From contig JASJOG010000007.1 of the NCBI GenBank assembly GCA_030142905.1, forward strand, positions 377,001-441,000: a DNA stretch of 64,000 nt, written 5' to 3'. Made by a program: the position numbers and the translations under genes. Each line of letters begins with the position of its first letter. Position 1 is the first letter of the stretch. This DNA comes from Heliopora coerulea (lineage: Eukaryota; Cnidaria; Anthozoa; Scleralcyonacea; Helioporidae). Of the stretch, positions 44,800 through 58,400 are shown one piece after another. Below the pieces are notes generated by a model, which worked only from the letters and a program-made list of their open reading frames with translations, was not told the DNA's origin and did no database searches.

Positions 44800-47700
44800 A
44801 TGGTTATCCGAAGGGTGACACAAGAGCATATCCGGGTGTCATGGATCATTCTTGGACTTTTAGTTAATTTTGGGAGCACTTTATTTCGTGGGATTTGCCA
44901 ACGTCATGGATACTTCCAGATAGCACATGAAAGTAAGATTTGTTGTTATCAGTGTTAACCAGTTGACAACTTTCTAGTTTTTGAGCAGGACATTTTGGTT
45001 TTAATCATTATTTCCTCTCAGAGTTGATAGTGCGTCTCACTGGTCATCAGAAGATTCTATGATTGTGCACACAATAAACATTGTTTCCTGTATGAGTCCT
45101 TTCAGCTTAATAGTCAGGCAACTTTGCCAGACTTCAGGAGTGTTTGTTTGATAACTGGTAGCATGCCTGATAATTTTCACCAAGTGATTAACTTTTTTTT
45201 TGTTAAACTTAAGATTATCGCTCAAGATGTCGCGTCATATCAACGAAGGAGGTCCACTCGTCGTTAGACTGTCTCATGGCTTGCATGGATGAAGAACAAT
45301 GCAGTTCATGCAACTTCCTGGTCAGTGGTAGTTCCCTTCACAAGTGTGAGCTGAACAGAAAATCGCAGTCATCTTTGAGACGCGGTAGCTCAGAGTTAGT
45401 GGATGAACATCGACACTTTGAAGCAGTTGTTCATTCCAAAGTGAGTAAAATTGGATTAATTTATCATTATCATTATTATGATTGTTATCGTTATAAATAA
45501 TTATTGTAATTATTTTAGTTATTTTAATTCTTCGTCTTCTAAGTATTTTAATTATTTTGATTATTATCATAATCATTACTATAATTATTATAAATATTAT
45601 AATTGTAATAATCATAACTGTTATAATTAACATAGCGTTCTGCAATTGCTTTTATTGTAAATATTATAACCATTGCAGTTGTTATAGTTGTCATAAATGA
45701 AATTAATTTTATTGTGTTTCAAAGTAGGTTTTTGAGACCTGCCTCTGCTGTCTCGTACATATACCAAAGTATTCATAGTATATTTTGCTGGATGCCATCT
45801 CCAACTGTAATAATGTATGGCATCTTGGTTCTATCCCTTATAGGAGTATAAACCATGTGAAACAGACCCTTGTTTTAATGGAGGAACATGTGAAGAGAAT
45901 GGTCAGGAATTTCCTCAACTAACCTGCCTTTGTCCACAAGGATTCACAGGTTTATACTGTGAAACATTACAAACTGGTAGGGTATGAAACGTTCGTAACT
46001 GAAAATGATAAATTACGATGTCAAAAACAAATTAAGTTTGAAAACCCCTTCTTACGAATGTTATTTTCTCATCGTCAAAATCACTTAGGTGTGTAAAAAA
46101 CTGCGTTTTCCATGTAGGCCAAGCAACCTACCTTCATTGGAACGTACGTACTTATCTTCCATCTTACTTACCTACGACCTAACCGTCTACCTAGCTACCT
46201 ATCTATGGACCTACCTATTTAACAACCCAGCTAGCTAGCTACCTACCTATCTACCTAACCAACCCACCTACTTACCTAGCTACCTGCTTCATGCCTATCT
46301 ACCAACCTACGTACCTATCTTTCTGCTTACCAGTCGAGCTGCCTACCTACCTACAAATGTCATGGAACGAAACGAGGCCAACCAAACATTCAACCCCGCC
46401 ACCCTGCCACCCTCGCACCCATCCACCTAGCTAGCCAGCTAGCCAGCTAATCCTCCAGCTAGCGAACCAACCATACAGCCAACCAATCAATCAACCGACC
46501 AACCACTTCAAATGTCCAAGCAAACATCCCACCAATCAAACATTTCCCAACATCCAACCTGTCAAGTAATTCCATTGTTTGTGAACACTTATGCAATTCT
46601 TCTTTGAAACTTAATTATTATATTAATTCGTGTAATTCCATGTCTCGCACACCAAGGGCAACTCTAGATATAAAGAGTAGTGCCCAGCATATTAAGCGGA
46701 ATAAATGCATGACAAATTGGTAACTTGTAAGATTAATTTATTAAGGAACAGAGACTAACGTTTTGTTGTAGCATGCAACATCATCCGAGTGAGACGATAA
46801 GTAGGATTACTTCAATTATTTGGGGGACTAACTAGGTCTCTGCTCTTTAATAAATTGTTCTTAAAAGTTACCAATTTGTCATGTCTTTATTCCGTGCAAT
46901 ATGCTGGACACTATTCTTTATATTTCACTTGAGATTCCCCCCTAGTTGTTCAATTACCACAACTCTAGATATGAAAACAGATATAACATTTAAACTTTTC
47001 TCAAAGCTTTCTCTTGAATTATCCTGTGATCAGCTTAACATCGAGCCTCAAACAGTGCAAATGTCAATAATTGTTCTTGATTATTGTTAGGGAACTTTTT
47101 ATTGGAACTTGGCACCAGAAATGTAAGCGAGCAGGCCAGAGTGTTTCTCAACACACGAGATATTAATGCCATAACGTCCTGTGTTTGGCTCAAGCCCAAT
47201 TCTTCGGAAGGAATTATATTCACGTTTGCAACAGGAGATGACCTTATGGAAATGGCTTTGCAGTTTAACCGAAGTAATATTCGCGTGTCCATAAACGGTG
47301 AAGAGGTGTAAGCTATATTTATTATTATGCTCTGAACTCCGGATGAACCTGGATGTTACTTTACTCGAGATGACTCCTGATTATTTTGCGTTAGTTAACT
47401 CCAGATGACTTTAATCGTCAAAAAGAGACGTCGTGCTGGGAAAAGCGTTCATTTATCCTTGTCATTTACTTTAGCAAACTGCTAACATGTTTTATTCCTT
47501 ACTATCACCATCTTCGTTTCACTTTTTGAAATGTTTTCGTCTTTTGAAGTATTTTGTTTTACTTCAACAGAAACATAAACCTCGAGATTCCGATTGAAAA
47601 CTGGAGTCATCTTTGTTTCGGATGGAAAACAATGGGAACATTTTATTTCTACTTCAATGGACTGAGAGTGTACACGTCTGAAAATATTTCCGAGAACATT

Positions 47701-50700
47701 CCCTTGACTGGAGTTGGAGCTATCATTCCAGGATTTAAACAAATCTCTCCGGGAATTGTCGATTTCAATTCAACCAGCAATTTACTTGTATCAAGATTGT
47801 ATTTCTGGAACTCAGTGATATTTCAAGCTGAGATATTTCGTTTAGGGAATGAACCTTACGTTTCAGAGGTATTCACCAAGCCACTTTTAGTTAACTGGAA
47901 AAGGTTTTACGATCCTCGTTTGTCTCGAACTAAAACAGTCACCTTTCCTTCAGTTGAACCCCAAAGAGGTAGGCCATGTTTGATTAAACTATTGAAAAAC
48001 TAAGGATTATGTGTAATTAAAACCAACTTTGACGATCACGTTAAGAATGATTATTACATAAAACCTCCTTGTATTCGATTCACAGTATCTCAAACTCATT
48101 ATTTAAGAACTTAAGCTACAAAGCGAAAGAAAATGGCAGATGAGACATATCTTAGATAACAGTTCAACTATAAGTGATAGTTAGAAATGTAGTGAAGCCA
48201 AGTTTTTTTTAACGAACATCGACATGTTTTGAAATCGAAAGTAGAAAAATCCTTTACGGGAGTTTGAAATAGGTTCTCGAACGAACTCGCATTTTGAGAG
48301 AGTATTGGAATGAAAGTTGACCGAATTTATGTAAAACTTTTCTCCACATTCAAACTTGTTCGTGGAGTTAATTTTTAGTTGTGACTTCTTGATACGTTTG
48401 AGAATATCTGATCAAACACTTGGATAACAATCGTTGGTTTTTGTCAATGTGCCACTTGTTGAAGTTGATTCGAGTTATAATGTTTCAGAAATCGAATGCT
48501 TCTGAACCAGCAAGTATTGTGTTAGAAGTACGCCGTTTATATGGCACAGAATTTTTGTAAATCAGCCATTTTCAAGGAATAAGGCGATTTTAGACAAAAT
48601 GACATTTAAGAATAAATCGTTGTGTAAATTACACTGCCCAAAGAAGTGACAGCTGTCCTTACGAATCATCGTTGGAAATACTTCCTCGTAGCATCGTCTT
48701 AAAATGTTGCTCGGTTAACAAACAAGCGAATCGCATATTGCTTTCCACCAAAGGATGAAAAACTGCCCAGACTGAAAACAGAGACACTTAACGTTTCGAG
48801 GGAAGACCGTTCGTGAGAAGTCACTTGAAGCTTCAGCTGTTGACGAAGGTGTTTACCTCATCAGGTTTTCTACTTTCAATTTCGTTACTTTTTAACGTTC
48901 TGGCTTTTTATGAGTCGTTCAACCCATCTTACATTGCATTCTATTTTTTATCTTTGTTTGGTTGGTAAATTGGCCACTTGCATAGCACAAATTATAATTT
49001 TTGAAATCATTTGTGCATGACATCATCATAGCGTCATTCCCTCTGCATACTTCATTTTAGGAAATTTTGATCTGAGATTTTTTGGCAATCAAATACCCGT
49101 AAGTATGAAGCTGCCTGGAAGCTTCAACCTGTCTTCGTTCACCCTATGTTTGTGGTTAAGTGCGAACCTGAGCGAAGGCAGTTCCTCCGCAGTTTTCACT
49201 TTGAAGTCGAGATCTAGCACTGTGATGAAACTTCTTCTCAAATCTATCAACACTTGTCAATTTACTTTAGAGGACCAAACTTGGTAGGTATCTCTACGTT
49301 TTTATGTTTTGATATGTCACGAGAAAGGCAGTTTTATTTATTTTTTTGAGACAGTGCGACGCAAGGTCAATTGAAGTATCGATTTGATGTCCTGTAAATG
49401 TCCAGTCTTCCATTTTTAGGACTTTTAGTTGCACGTTTGGAGGTGACGGTTGGTGGAGCCATCTTTGCATAGACTGGCTTAGCGAAGATGGAAGGTTGCG
49501 AATATTTGGTGATGGAGCGGTAATAGAATCTGAACGAGATGCGAAACCTAACCAAACCTTATCCGAAATCAGTGAAGGAATGGTAGAACTTGGGGATAAT
49601 AACTATGTCGGTGACATTACGAGTGTTAATGTTTGGTCCAGGAGAATCAGTAAAAGTTTCATAGTGTTGTTAGCAATACAACGGGGAAACGCTGTAGGTG
49701 ACTTGTTTTCTTGGACTATGTTAGAGAATAAGGATGACATAAGAAATGCCACAAAAATAGTTCCTTCGACTGTTCCTAATGAGAGAGGTATGGAGGTATA
49801 GCATTCATCCTTCCATCTATCCATCCATTCATCCATCCATCCACCCATCCATCTTCCATCCATCCATCTTCCATCCATCCATCCATCCATCCATCCATCT
49901 GTTCCATTCATCCCATTCATGCATTTTATTTACTCGTTCATTTGTTTATGTGTTTGTTTGTTTATACATTTATTTATTTGTTTGTTTGTTTATTTATTCA
50001 TTCATTCATTCATCGATTCATCCATTCATTTATTCGTCTACTTATCTGTTTGTCTGTTATTCAATTCAAAAATTCTTTCATTTATTCTTGTATTCCTTTA
50101 TTTGTTCGTGGATATATTTATCTATTAGACCTATTAATTTATTTATTTAGTTTTCATTTTTATCAAAAATTTTATACATTTTTATGAATAAGAACACCAC
50201 ATATTAATATTTAAGTTCGTGTCTGTTAGACATATTTCGTGCCTCATTTTCTTTTTGCTTCAAAAAAACATTGAACCGTTATAGAAATTTCTATATTATA
50301 TTTTTAGGGCAATTTGACATGAAGTTTCCTCCTTTCCATCGCGGTAGGGTTAACTATATCGCTCTTGAAAGCAAGGCTGAATTTACCATACATTCTTTCT
50401 CCGTTTGTTTCTGGATTAAAATTCCCGTAGAAGCTTCTCAGTTTACCCTGATCTCGTATGCTATCCCAACCCAGGTTAATGAGTTTAATATCCACTTTGG
50501 AACAAACGCCATATGGATTATCGTCAATGGCAACAAAAGGTACTCGTGAAATATAGGATAAAGTAGTTTGTACCCTTCATTTGAAAGCAGAATTGCAACT
50601 GTGTTCAAATTATTGGAAACTGCTATTTGAAAGGAAACGTGACGCATTTGGCTACTGTAAGCATTTATAATTGTTGAAAAGTGATACCTGTGTAGTGTGT

Positions 50701-51421
50701 TTTCAAACAGATGATTTTGCTAAATAAGCGTTCGTCAAGAGTCAACTTTGGTTTTTCACTGGATGAGCGTAGTATGAGTAGCTTTAGGATATGTTCCCCT
50801 TGCTCCTGTTCCTAATATTCTCAAGGCCCTTATAAACTGAGAAATTTTTCTTCCCGCTTCCATCATCTACTACTTCTACGCCTTGATAAAAAACAGAAAG
50901 TAAAAATATACAAAAAAAAATTTTTTCAGCGAAGGAAGGAAGTTGGCACAGAACCGTTCGCTAATATAGTTTAAGATGATTATCTAAAGGTTTCTGCTCA
51001 TTCCACCTAAAGGTTGTTGTTGGTCGAGCGGCAAAAGATGGTCGGAGAATGGCATCACTTTTTCTTTCAATGGTACGAGGTCTCAGGGACCATGATGTTC
51101 TGGCAGGATGGTGTGCGTCTTGGTAAGTACGATACCAGCGGTGACCAAATCCATGCTACAAATGGTTTCCTAGTGGTTGGTGCTCAACAAACTAAATACA
51201 AAGTTGTTTCTCACAACGAATACCGTTTTTATGGTGAACTCTCTCAGTTGCAAATGTGGAAAGGAGCTTTCAATCACGATGTCGTTCGGGCTTTTGCAGT
51301 CCGTTGTTCTAGCGCTCCTGGGAATTTTTGGCGATGGTCAGACATGCCAGCTGGTATTAATGGAACAATTGAAATAAGAAATTCATCTGAGTGTTTGAAA
51401 ACCAAATATGGTGAAGCGTGA
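44800..51421 (+). CDS. Secreted or membrane-anchored PAN/apple-EGF-pentraxin-like protein
   Basis: Exons: 44800-44932, 45214-45440, 45844-45976, 47091-47307, 47571-47968, 49061-49283, 49420-49787, 50308-50539, 51013-51421. The sum is 2,340 bp, 779 aa. Residues about 13-30 ([17 protein letters not shown]) are a signal peptide or signal anchor. A Cys-rich PAN/apple domain follows ([24 protein letters not shown]), then one EGF domain with six Cys (CETDPC, GGTC, TCLC, GLYC). Three repeats of a jelly-roll module make up the rest, starting [17 protein letters not shown] and GQFDMKFPP. Each carries a pentraxin-like W-x-H signature: [17 protein letters not shown] and WHHFFFQW. Many N-glycosylation sequons are visible. 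It is probably an extracellular recognition or adhesion protein. No named orthologue is recognised. Confidence 0.85.
45441..45720. repeat. (ATT/ATA)n AT-rich simple repeat
   Basis: Drifting att, atta and aatt units lie in the intron after the PAN exon. The long minus-strand Ile-rich frame through it is an artefact. Confidence 0.85.
46150..46560. repeat. Degenerate (CTAC)n / (CCAAC)n tract
   Basis: About 400 bp of ctac and then ccaac/ccagcta units lie in the intron between the EGF exon and the first pentraxin-like exon. Confidence 0.85.
46681..46911. mobile_element. 231-bp foldback element with about 73-bp inverted arms
   Basis: The left arm (46681-46755) begins TGCCCAGCATATT and ends GAACAGAGAC. 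The right arm (46836-46911) begins GTCTCTGCTC and ends AATATGCTGGACA. They match as reverse complements at roughly 85-90 per cent. The loop contains GTTTTGTTGTAGCATGCAAC. It ends about 180 bp upstream of exon 47091. Confidence 0.85.
47969..49060. other. Intron between pentraxin-like modules 1 and 2, no recognised content
   Basis: This 1.1-kb AT-rich stretch has no exon candidate, repeat or long frame that could be supported. Confidence 0.6.
49800..50160. repeat. (ATCC)n then (TTTG/ATTC)n microsatellite
   Basis: Clean catc/atcc units at about 49808-49905 change into ttca, tttg and ttta units up to about 50160. Open frames across it encode only Ser/Ile/His or Phe/Ile/Leu strings and are artefacts. 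Confidence 0.9.
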
Positions 51422-51463
51422 AATTAGTGAGATTTTGACTCATGCTTTCATGAAGAGAAAAAA

Positions 51464-51469
51464 AATAAA
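51464..51469 (+). terminator. Candidate polyadenylation signal of the PAN-EGF-pentraxin gene
   Basis: AATAAA lies 43 bases after the stop codon at 51421, in an A-rich context. Confidence 0.6.
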
Positions 51470-51583
51470 ATCGAAAAGGTTATATGTGTATGATTAAGCA
51501 TATAAATATAAATTTATGAGTATAAAAATAAGTAGATGTAACCAGCTTATCACGGTGTCTCTGTTACTTGAGGTTGGCTAGTG

Positions 51584-51829
51584 TCAAAAAGTTTTGAGCT
51601 TCTCAGAATAAAGTTCGGCCCAGTGCTTCGTCAAAGCTGCAGAATTGAGCCTAGTTAATCTTTGATGATTTGGCAAACTGTTCCATCGATATGTTACTCT
51701 GTTACAGAACATTTGTTTGAATAATTCTGTTCTGCATCGTCCAATTTTAAGTTTGCCATCTGGGAATGATCTGACGCTATCATTGGTGGAGAAGGATATG
51801 TGACGCAAAGTTACAGTTATAATCACCAA
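51584..51829 (-). pseudogene. C-terminal remnant of a non-LTR retrotransposon ORF2
   Basis: An 81-codon minus frame contains KIGRCRTELFKQMFCNRVTY followed by RWNSLPNHQRL. This is the typical end of LINE-type reverse transcriptase ORFs, where a short Arg-rich stretch precedes V..WN.LP. The remainder of the element is absent, so it is a short dead relic. Recognition rests on the texture of a short motif. Confidence 0.5.
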
Positions 51830-52059
51830 ATCTCATGCTGTCAAAAGTGGAAAAAATCCTGACTACATTTTAAATTATCGTCTCCATGAATGTTCACATC
51901 AACTTCTCCATTCATTTGAGGTGCTAGTAGGTATAAAGATTTAAAAAAATGAACTCTAATGCTTCAGCACATTTTTACTGTTTAGAATTTTTCAAAATGC
52001 CGTCTGGTCTTTTATTTTTTTTAATAAGTTTTTAGAAGTTTTCCCGCCAAAACTTAGTA

Positions 52060-52451
52060 CGTGAAAGCGGTTTGGATTCACACCTCTCAAAAATGAACCG
52101 GCGAGCGTCAGTTTACGCTTAAATCGGAAGATGAGGTCATTCATACCATAACTAGGGGTAATAAATAACTGGCAATGGTAAGAGATGGAAAGAGAACGCG
52201 GTGATTTCCGAAAAAAAAAACATCGGCGCTAGAAGTTGACAGTAATGGCGGCTACGTAACTGAATCTTTTGATGAGGTTTTTTGAGTTTGGTTTCAATCA
52301 CTTAGCAAATTAAAACTCTAAAATTTGACATGGCGAGCATAAACATCGAATTAGTATTTGTGTTTTGACAAAAATGAAGTAACATTTAGGATTTAAATTG
52401 CGCGCATTTGGTCGCTTCAATGGACTGGGACGGAATCAACAATATTCCAAG
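52060..52451 (+). promoter_or_regulatory. CpG-dense probable promoter and 5' UTR of the UBE2O-like gene
   Basis: CpG dinucleotides become frequent here (for example GGCGAGCGTCAGTTTACGC and GAGAACGCGG) and remain so through the first exon to about 52700, after which they nearly vanish. This is the expected picture of an unmethylated promoter before a methylated gene body. No TATA box is evident. Confidence 0.45.
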
Positions 52452-55400
52452 ATGGGTGACGAAGGAAAAAGTCATATTTTTGCTGAAGACGTCGTTCGTC
52501 TCAAAGAGAATGGAAATTCCAAGAAACTTGGTCTTGTTATTAAAAATGGGAGCAGTATTTCGGACTCTGAAGATTCTTTTGATTCAGACGAGGAGGAAGA
52601 AGAGAGAGTTAAGAGTGGAGAGTTATTGGTTTGTTGGTACCCATCTGGACAAGAAGAAGTGATCGATGAATCGAAGGTTAATTTGTTCGTTCGCGTTTTA
52701 TAACATTGAACTAATCAACGTGAAACTATAATAGTTAAAATATAGTAATAATTAAATTTGAAAGGGTTAAGTGGTAAAATCGTCTTCACTACGACCAGGG
52801 TCACATTTTAAAGCTAAAACAAGACAGCCAATATTGATTAATAATCGTTAACCCTGTAACGCCCACAGCCCGATATAACGGATAGAAAGAACATAATAAC
52901 AAATGAATGAACAAAGCATAAACAAAGAAAGTACACTGAACAAAACTGAAAAATTTGGGCGCTAAAAGGTTATGTCTTTAGAAGAATTGTTATATGAAAT
53001 TCAATTGAGGCCAAGAAGCTACTGTATGAGAATTTTATTCCTGCAGTTCATTCGAACACCTAAGAACTGTACTGAACATTCATGGTACTGTGGTAAAAAA
53101 AAAAAAATAGTGGCAAAAGAAAACATTTGGAATTTTTGTAATGAGGTAATTGGCCTGACTGCTGCAACAATGGGCTGTGCACCTAACAATGTAGATAGAA
53201 GTATCACAGAAGAAGTTTCATTGTGTTTCATAATTATGGCAAAGCTGGTCATTGTTGATGTCTGTTCTTTTCATATATGGCCCTTTCCTTCTTTAAAAGG
53301 TTACCATCTCTGCCCACTGTAAATTTATGTTTATAAACATTTTTTAATTCTCTTTCAAATTTTTCCTTTTGTGTTCAGGACTCAGTGTGATATGTCTTAT
53401 TTTTTTATACATCTAGGTTGAATTAACAGATCGCTCTCTGCAACCTGGGGATGTAGTGAGGCACAAAAGTCTGCAGTATACAAACCAGAAAGGATATGTC
53501 ACTGATGTTCAGATCACTACAGATATTTGTATCCTTGGAACTCAGCTAGTAATTAAAAATGTGGATTGTAAGAAGAATATTTACCCTCTACAGGTAAGAT
53601 GTGTCTGGTACTTAATTATGATTTTCTGGATGATAATATTATTATTAACTCATTAAGGGGCAGGGCTAGTCTTCTTGATGAATAAAATGATCTGGCATTA
53701 GCCAGAATAAAATATTGATAAAGTGCACCCTTACCCCTTAATGGATTAATAAAATGAATTTGGAGCTTATTCATTATCCCCTTATATAATAATAATTATT
53801 ATAACTATAGTTGAGGTACTTGATTAGGAAGTCAATATCTGAACCCAAAGCCTAATCATCCAGGACATGACATATTGGTATGATACAGTGTTAGCTCTTT
53901 CAAAGCAGAATGTCTGCTGTTCACAAGTAAAATTGTTTGGAGCTAATCAGAGTAAAATAATCAAAGGACAATCCTGCCAATGAAGGAGTTACTCTAAAAT
54001 GGTCCATTTGTCATTAAAAATCAGTTGTACGTGTATCAAATTTTCAGGTGCTATGTCACCTTAATTTTGCTCATTGATATCTGAGATAGTTAAGCATTAT
54101 CACTGGGGATGGCACACATATTATAATAAAAGAAAGGCATCTGTATCTATGTCTTTACCTCTAATAAAATCTATTAAGTTTGTCACATTTTACCAGTAAA
54201 TATTTTGTTTGAACATTTGCCTGCCAACTAACAAAAAATTTTTGACAATCTTTTTAATTACCATTGAACTGCAACATGTCATTGTTAATATTCCTTTTCT
54301 GGCAAAAACATATCTAATAGTTCAGTGGTGCAATTTTTCTCATTCATTTTTACTTTTTTATTCAGGTCTTGTCTCCATGGACACGAATTGCATTAGGACC
54401 ATGGGTGGGCTATGTTAAGAATGTTTATAGAAGGGTTATTGTATGGTTGAAAAATGGATCAAGGTTGGTTCATGAGTTTAATGTCAAAACCATAATTTTG
54501 ATGCAGAGTGGTTCTATAGCTAGTTTTTACAACTGTGAACAGATGTTGCACTGTAATAATTAAATCAATCTTTGAACTTCCTCCTCTTCCTCCTTGACAT
54601 AACATGTAGATGTTGCCTAGAAGAAGAACAACTCAGCATGTTGTACGACATTGCAGAAAAAAGAGATGAGGTGAGATTTAGAAAATTAGTTACTATTTAA
54701 ATGGTATGTGCAATGCTGAAGACCATTAGTTTGAAAATCCAAAACTGCAATAGTTACATGGCTAAAAGTTAATCTTGCAGTGTTTTGTAGCAAACTAATA
54801 ACTGAATTAAAACTAAATCTTAAACCTTGTATAAATCCACTGTTTATGGCTTCTTTTAGCTGCTACTTACTTTCTCTAATGTGCTAGTAGGGGATCCTAA
54901 TGTCTCAAAGAATCAAGAATAATTATTATTCAAACTGTGCTTTTTACCACTAACATAAACTGTCAATGTTTTAGGATTCCCCATTTTATAACCCAGCATT
55001 TTTTCCCAGTCAGTCCGTGGTTGGTCCAGCCAGAGCATTTAAAGAAGCTAAGTGGCTGTCAAAAATGAAACCAATCTTAAGTGATCAAAGTCAAGTGAAA
55101 GCTGTTGTTGAAGAGGTAACGAAATATTAATTCTAAGGTTAGGTAACCAAAATCAAAGTTGGCTATTCTATGACACCCACCTGCCCTCTACTGTTCTCAA
55201 AACTCCCAGGCAATGATAAGGCCTTTTGTGTCATTGCTTTGGCACAAAAGAGCGTAGATATTGCCTGGGCACCAAAGTGACCAAACCCCAAATTTTTTTT
55301 GCTTCAGGGTCTGACAAAGAAAGCCAGAAAAGGGTAAATCTCCCATGGCTTTATATGCAGTGCCTGAGTGAAACAAGTTTGAGCTGAAGTGGATATGACC

Positions 55401-58400
55401 AGAATGTTTTAATAAAGAAGAATCTGGTACTCCACTAAACTTTAGGTGGAGTGGGGCTTGGAAACAAACTCCTAGTACCTAAATCGTGTGTTATTTTACG
55501 TGCACTGCACCTCACTTATGTTAGCATTGAAAATTTTTAGATCTGTTCTCTTGTGAAGTTAAAGCCTTGAAACCTCCTGTGGGAGTTATGTCCTACTGAC
55601 ATGTATAGTTTGCCAAGTGTTTCTTAGTTTGCTTCTTGTTTGTATAGTAGTGCACTAACCCCTATGTTGTATACATGTGTATGATGTGTACTAATGGCAT
55701 TAACCTGTGCTCTTTTCAGGCTAAAGTTGTCAAAATTGATGTTGAATGGCAAGTTTGTGGATCATGCCCTCCTGGTTGTAAGAAAGAAGACTGTGAGAAA
55801 CCTCCAGCAGAAACTATCACCGAGGATCAGCTTGACCAGTAATGTTGCATCAATATTGTGATTCTGTTTGGTTAAAGTTTATCTGTAGCAATATTATAAT
55901 ACCTAACTTATCACATATTTGATAGTGGTTTCAATTTGTTTTTCACTCAAATCTTTTGATTATTTGAGGTTTTCATGTTGGCTCATCAGGACAAAATTGC
56001 TTCTATATTTCAAAGTTTTTTGAAAAATCTCATCAACAGCAACAAAACAAAATGTTACAAATTATTTGTGGGATCATGGATGACTAAGAAAGCTTTCCAA
56101 CTTTAGTGTAGTGTTCACTACTTTATCCACTATCTTGAAAAACATATTTACCAGAATTGTAGTATCAGTTTGCCACATAATTATACCATCAGTGTGATGC
56201 ATTATGACTGGAGAAACATCACAAACTCTTCATCAATACATTAACAGTACAGTTATTGGACAGCAAACTTGCACCCAGGATCATAAGAGTGAAAGCATTG
56301 AGTAAAGACCCTGGGCATGGTGTTGGTATGTGATAGAGGGCAAATGCACCTTTCAGAGCCACTGGAACTTTGGCAGTAATTTCCTGATCAAATAACTTCA
56401 AAATTACCATTTTTAATTCTATTCTGGCAAAGATGAAGTGAATTTTTTCACTGTAAGAGGTGGGAGGGCATCAGGAATTAGCAGGTAGAGGAAACTGACA
56501 ACATAGCATGTGAGAGCATTTAGGATAGTAAGTCACTTTTGTGTTCATTGTTCACCAGAAGTTTTAATAATTGTCTGTAATATAATTATGGATATATATT
56601 AAGTATATATAAGATAAGCAATATACATATATAACTGTAGTTGACTTACTAATACCATTTTACACTATAGAGTTAAAGTCTTTCAACATTACCAGCAAGC
56701 TGAAATACAAATTGGGGATAAAGGCTATTACATTGTGAAAGAGGAAGATGTGCCAGGCACAGAGTATAACAATGCAGACTGTGTGGAAATGAAAAATGCT
56801 GCTAGCAATAAACAAAGTAAATATTTTCTTGAGGACATGAAAAAGTGCAATAGTAATATAAGGACTGAAAACAGAAAACATGCTAATGGACATAAAGAAC
56901 AGAATTCAATTCATTATAAACCTCAAGGAACTGATAAAGGTGCTAAAAAGGAGAAAGAAACTCAAACAAGCTTGAAGGAAACTTTGGTTGATGAATTTCT
57001 AGTGACTGTTGACCATAAAGCAACAACAAATACTGTTAATGACCCAGTGAATAGAAATTTGGAGGGTGAGTATTATAAATACATGCTGGCAGTTAAGGAT
57101 TCCTCTTGTAGATGAAATACCTAGAATATTACCTGTTTTAATAATCATTTGGTAAATTTCTATGAAGTATTTAGTGATTTAGCAATTGCTGTTAAAATTC
57201 ACTACCTACCTGTCATTATTTATGAGAAAGTAACAACCCACTTGAATACTATCATTTTTATTCTGTTTTAAAATCCCAGAGCCAAATTGTAAACATGATC
57301 AAAATTGCAAAGAAACCAAGGAAAACAAAGTTGAGATCCCAAGCCAGGAGTTGGCTGTGTCTGGCAGCCATGAAAGTGTTGTGAGTGCTGAAGGTGGCCT
57401 CAGACAAGATGGTGGCCATGTTTCAGAAAGTGATGATGGTGATATGGAATCAGATGGTCCAGAGCAGCCTAAGCCTAAATCCTCAAAACAAGACATGTCC
57501 ATTGGCTCAAAACATTCCTCCCGGCGTCGAAGAAAAAGGCTCAGACACAGAAGGAAGACGCACTTTACTGTCAAGATCAAACCAGGTGATAGAGTTTGTG
57601 TAGAAGTGATCCAAACTAAAACCTTAGCTGATATCATGTGGCAGGATGGATGTCTTGAAAAAGGAGTAGATACATTGAATCTGATTCCAACATATCATAT
57701 TGATGAACATCAATTCTTTCCTGGCTATTTTGTGGCTGATAAGAGAGGTAATCAAGAATTTTGAAAATCAATTTTAAAGCCCAAGGTTTGTTCTCCTCCT
57801 AGAAATCCGTGATTTCAAGAATTTTTTAAGTTAGTTTTCAAGCCCTAGATTTATGTGACAAAATGAGGTTTTGTTGATAAGGCATTTGAAAACACCTTGA
57901 ATTTTCATTTACTTAAAAACAATTATGTTGCTTCTTATTGTGTTTAAAACTGGTTTAAAAGTTAGTGCACTTCATGTCGTTGATTCTGTTAACAATATTT
58001 ATCTTGATATAAAAGATGCTTGAAAAAAGGTTCTGTGCTGGAATTTTACATTAATGACTGATCTGTTGTTAGCAAACCTCCAGATAAGAGATACTGTATA
58101 ATTATAGTTGTAGTGGATTCCTTCTGACTCTAAACACTGAGACAGCAATGACAACATTGTACACACAAAAACACCACTTTTTTGTGAAATGAATTTATAT
58201 TTGATAAAACTGATATTATTAAAGCAGAAAAAAAATTGCAACTGCATTGGTTGCCTGAGAAGAATAGCCTACTTGCTTTATAATTAACTCATTAAAGGGC
58301 AAGGCTCCTCCCTTTGACAAGTTAAATCCTCTACATAAGCCAAGGTGAAATATTTAAAGTGTGCCCTTGCCCCTTGGGTTAAGGCCTGTCATGATCAAGT

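Larger units (their letters stand above)
51422..52451. other. Intergenic stretch between PAN-EGF gene and UBE2O-like gene
   Basis: It contains the polyadenylation signal of the upstream gene, a minus-strand retrotransposon remnant (51584-51829) and a CpG-dense segment before the UBE2O-like start. No further gene is seen. Confidence 0.6.

Noticed and set aside
49779..50187. Several 70-120 codon frames rich in Ser/Ile/Phe/His
   Set aside because: They run through the ATCC/TTTG microsatellite and have no protein texture.
52972..53322. Additional UBE2O-like exon in intron 1
   Set aside because: The frame has a poly-A run and no family similarity, and the exons on both sides join in phase without it.
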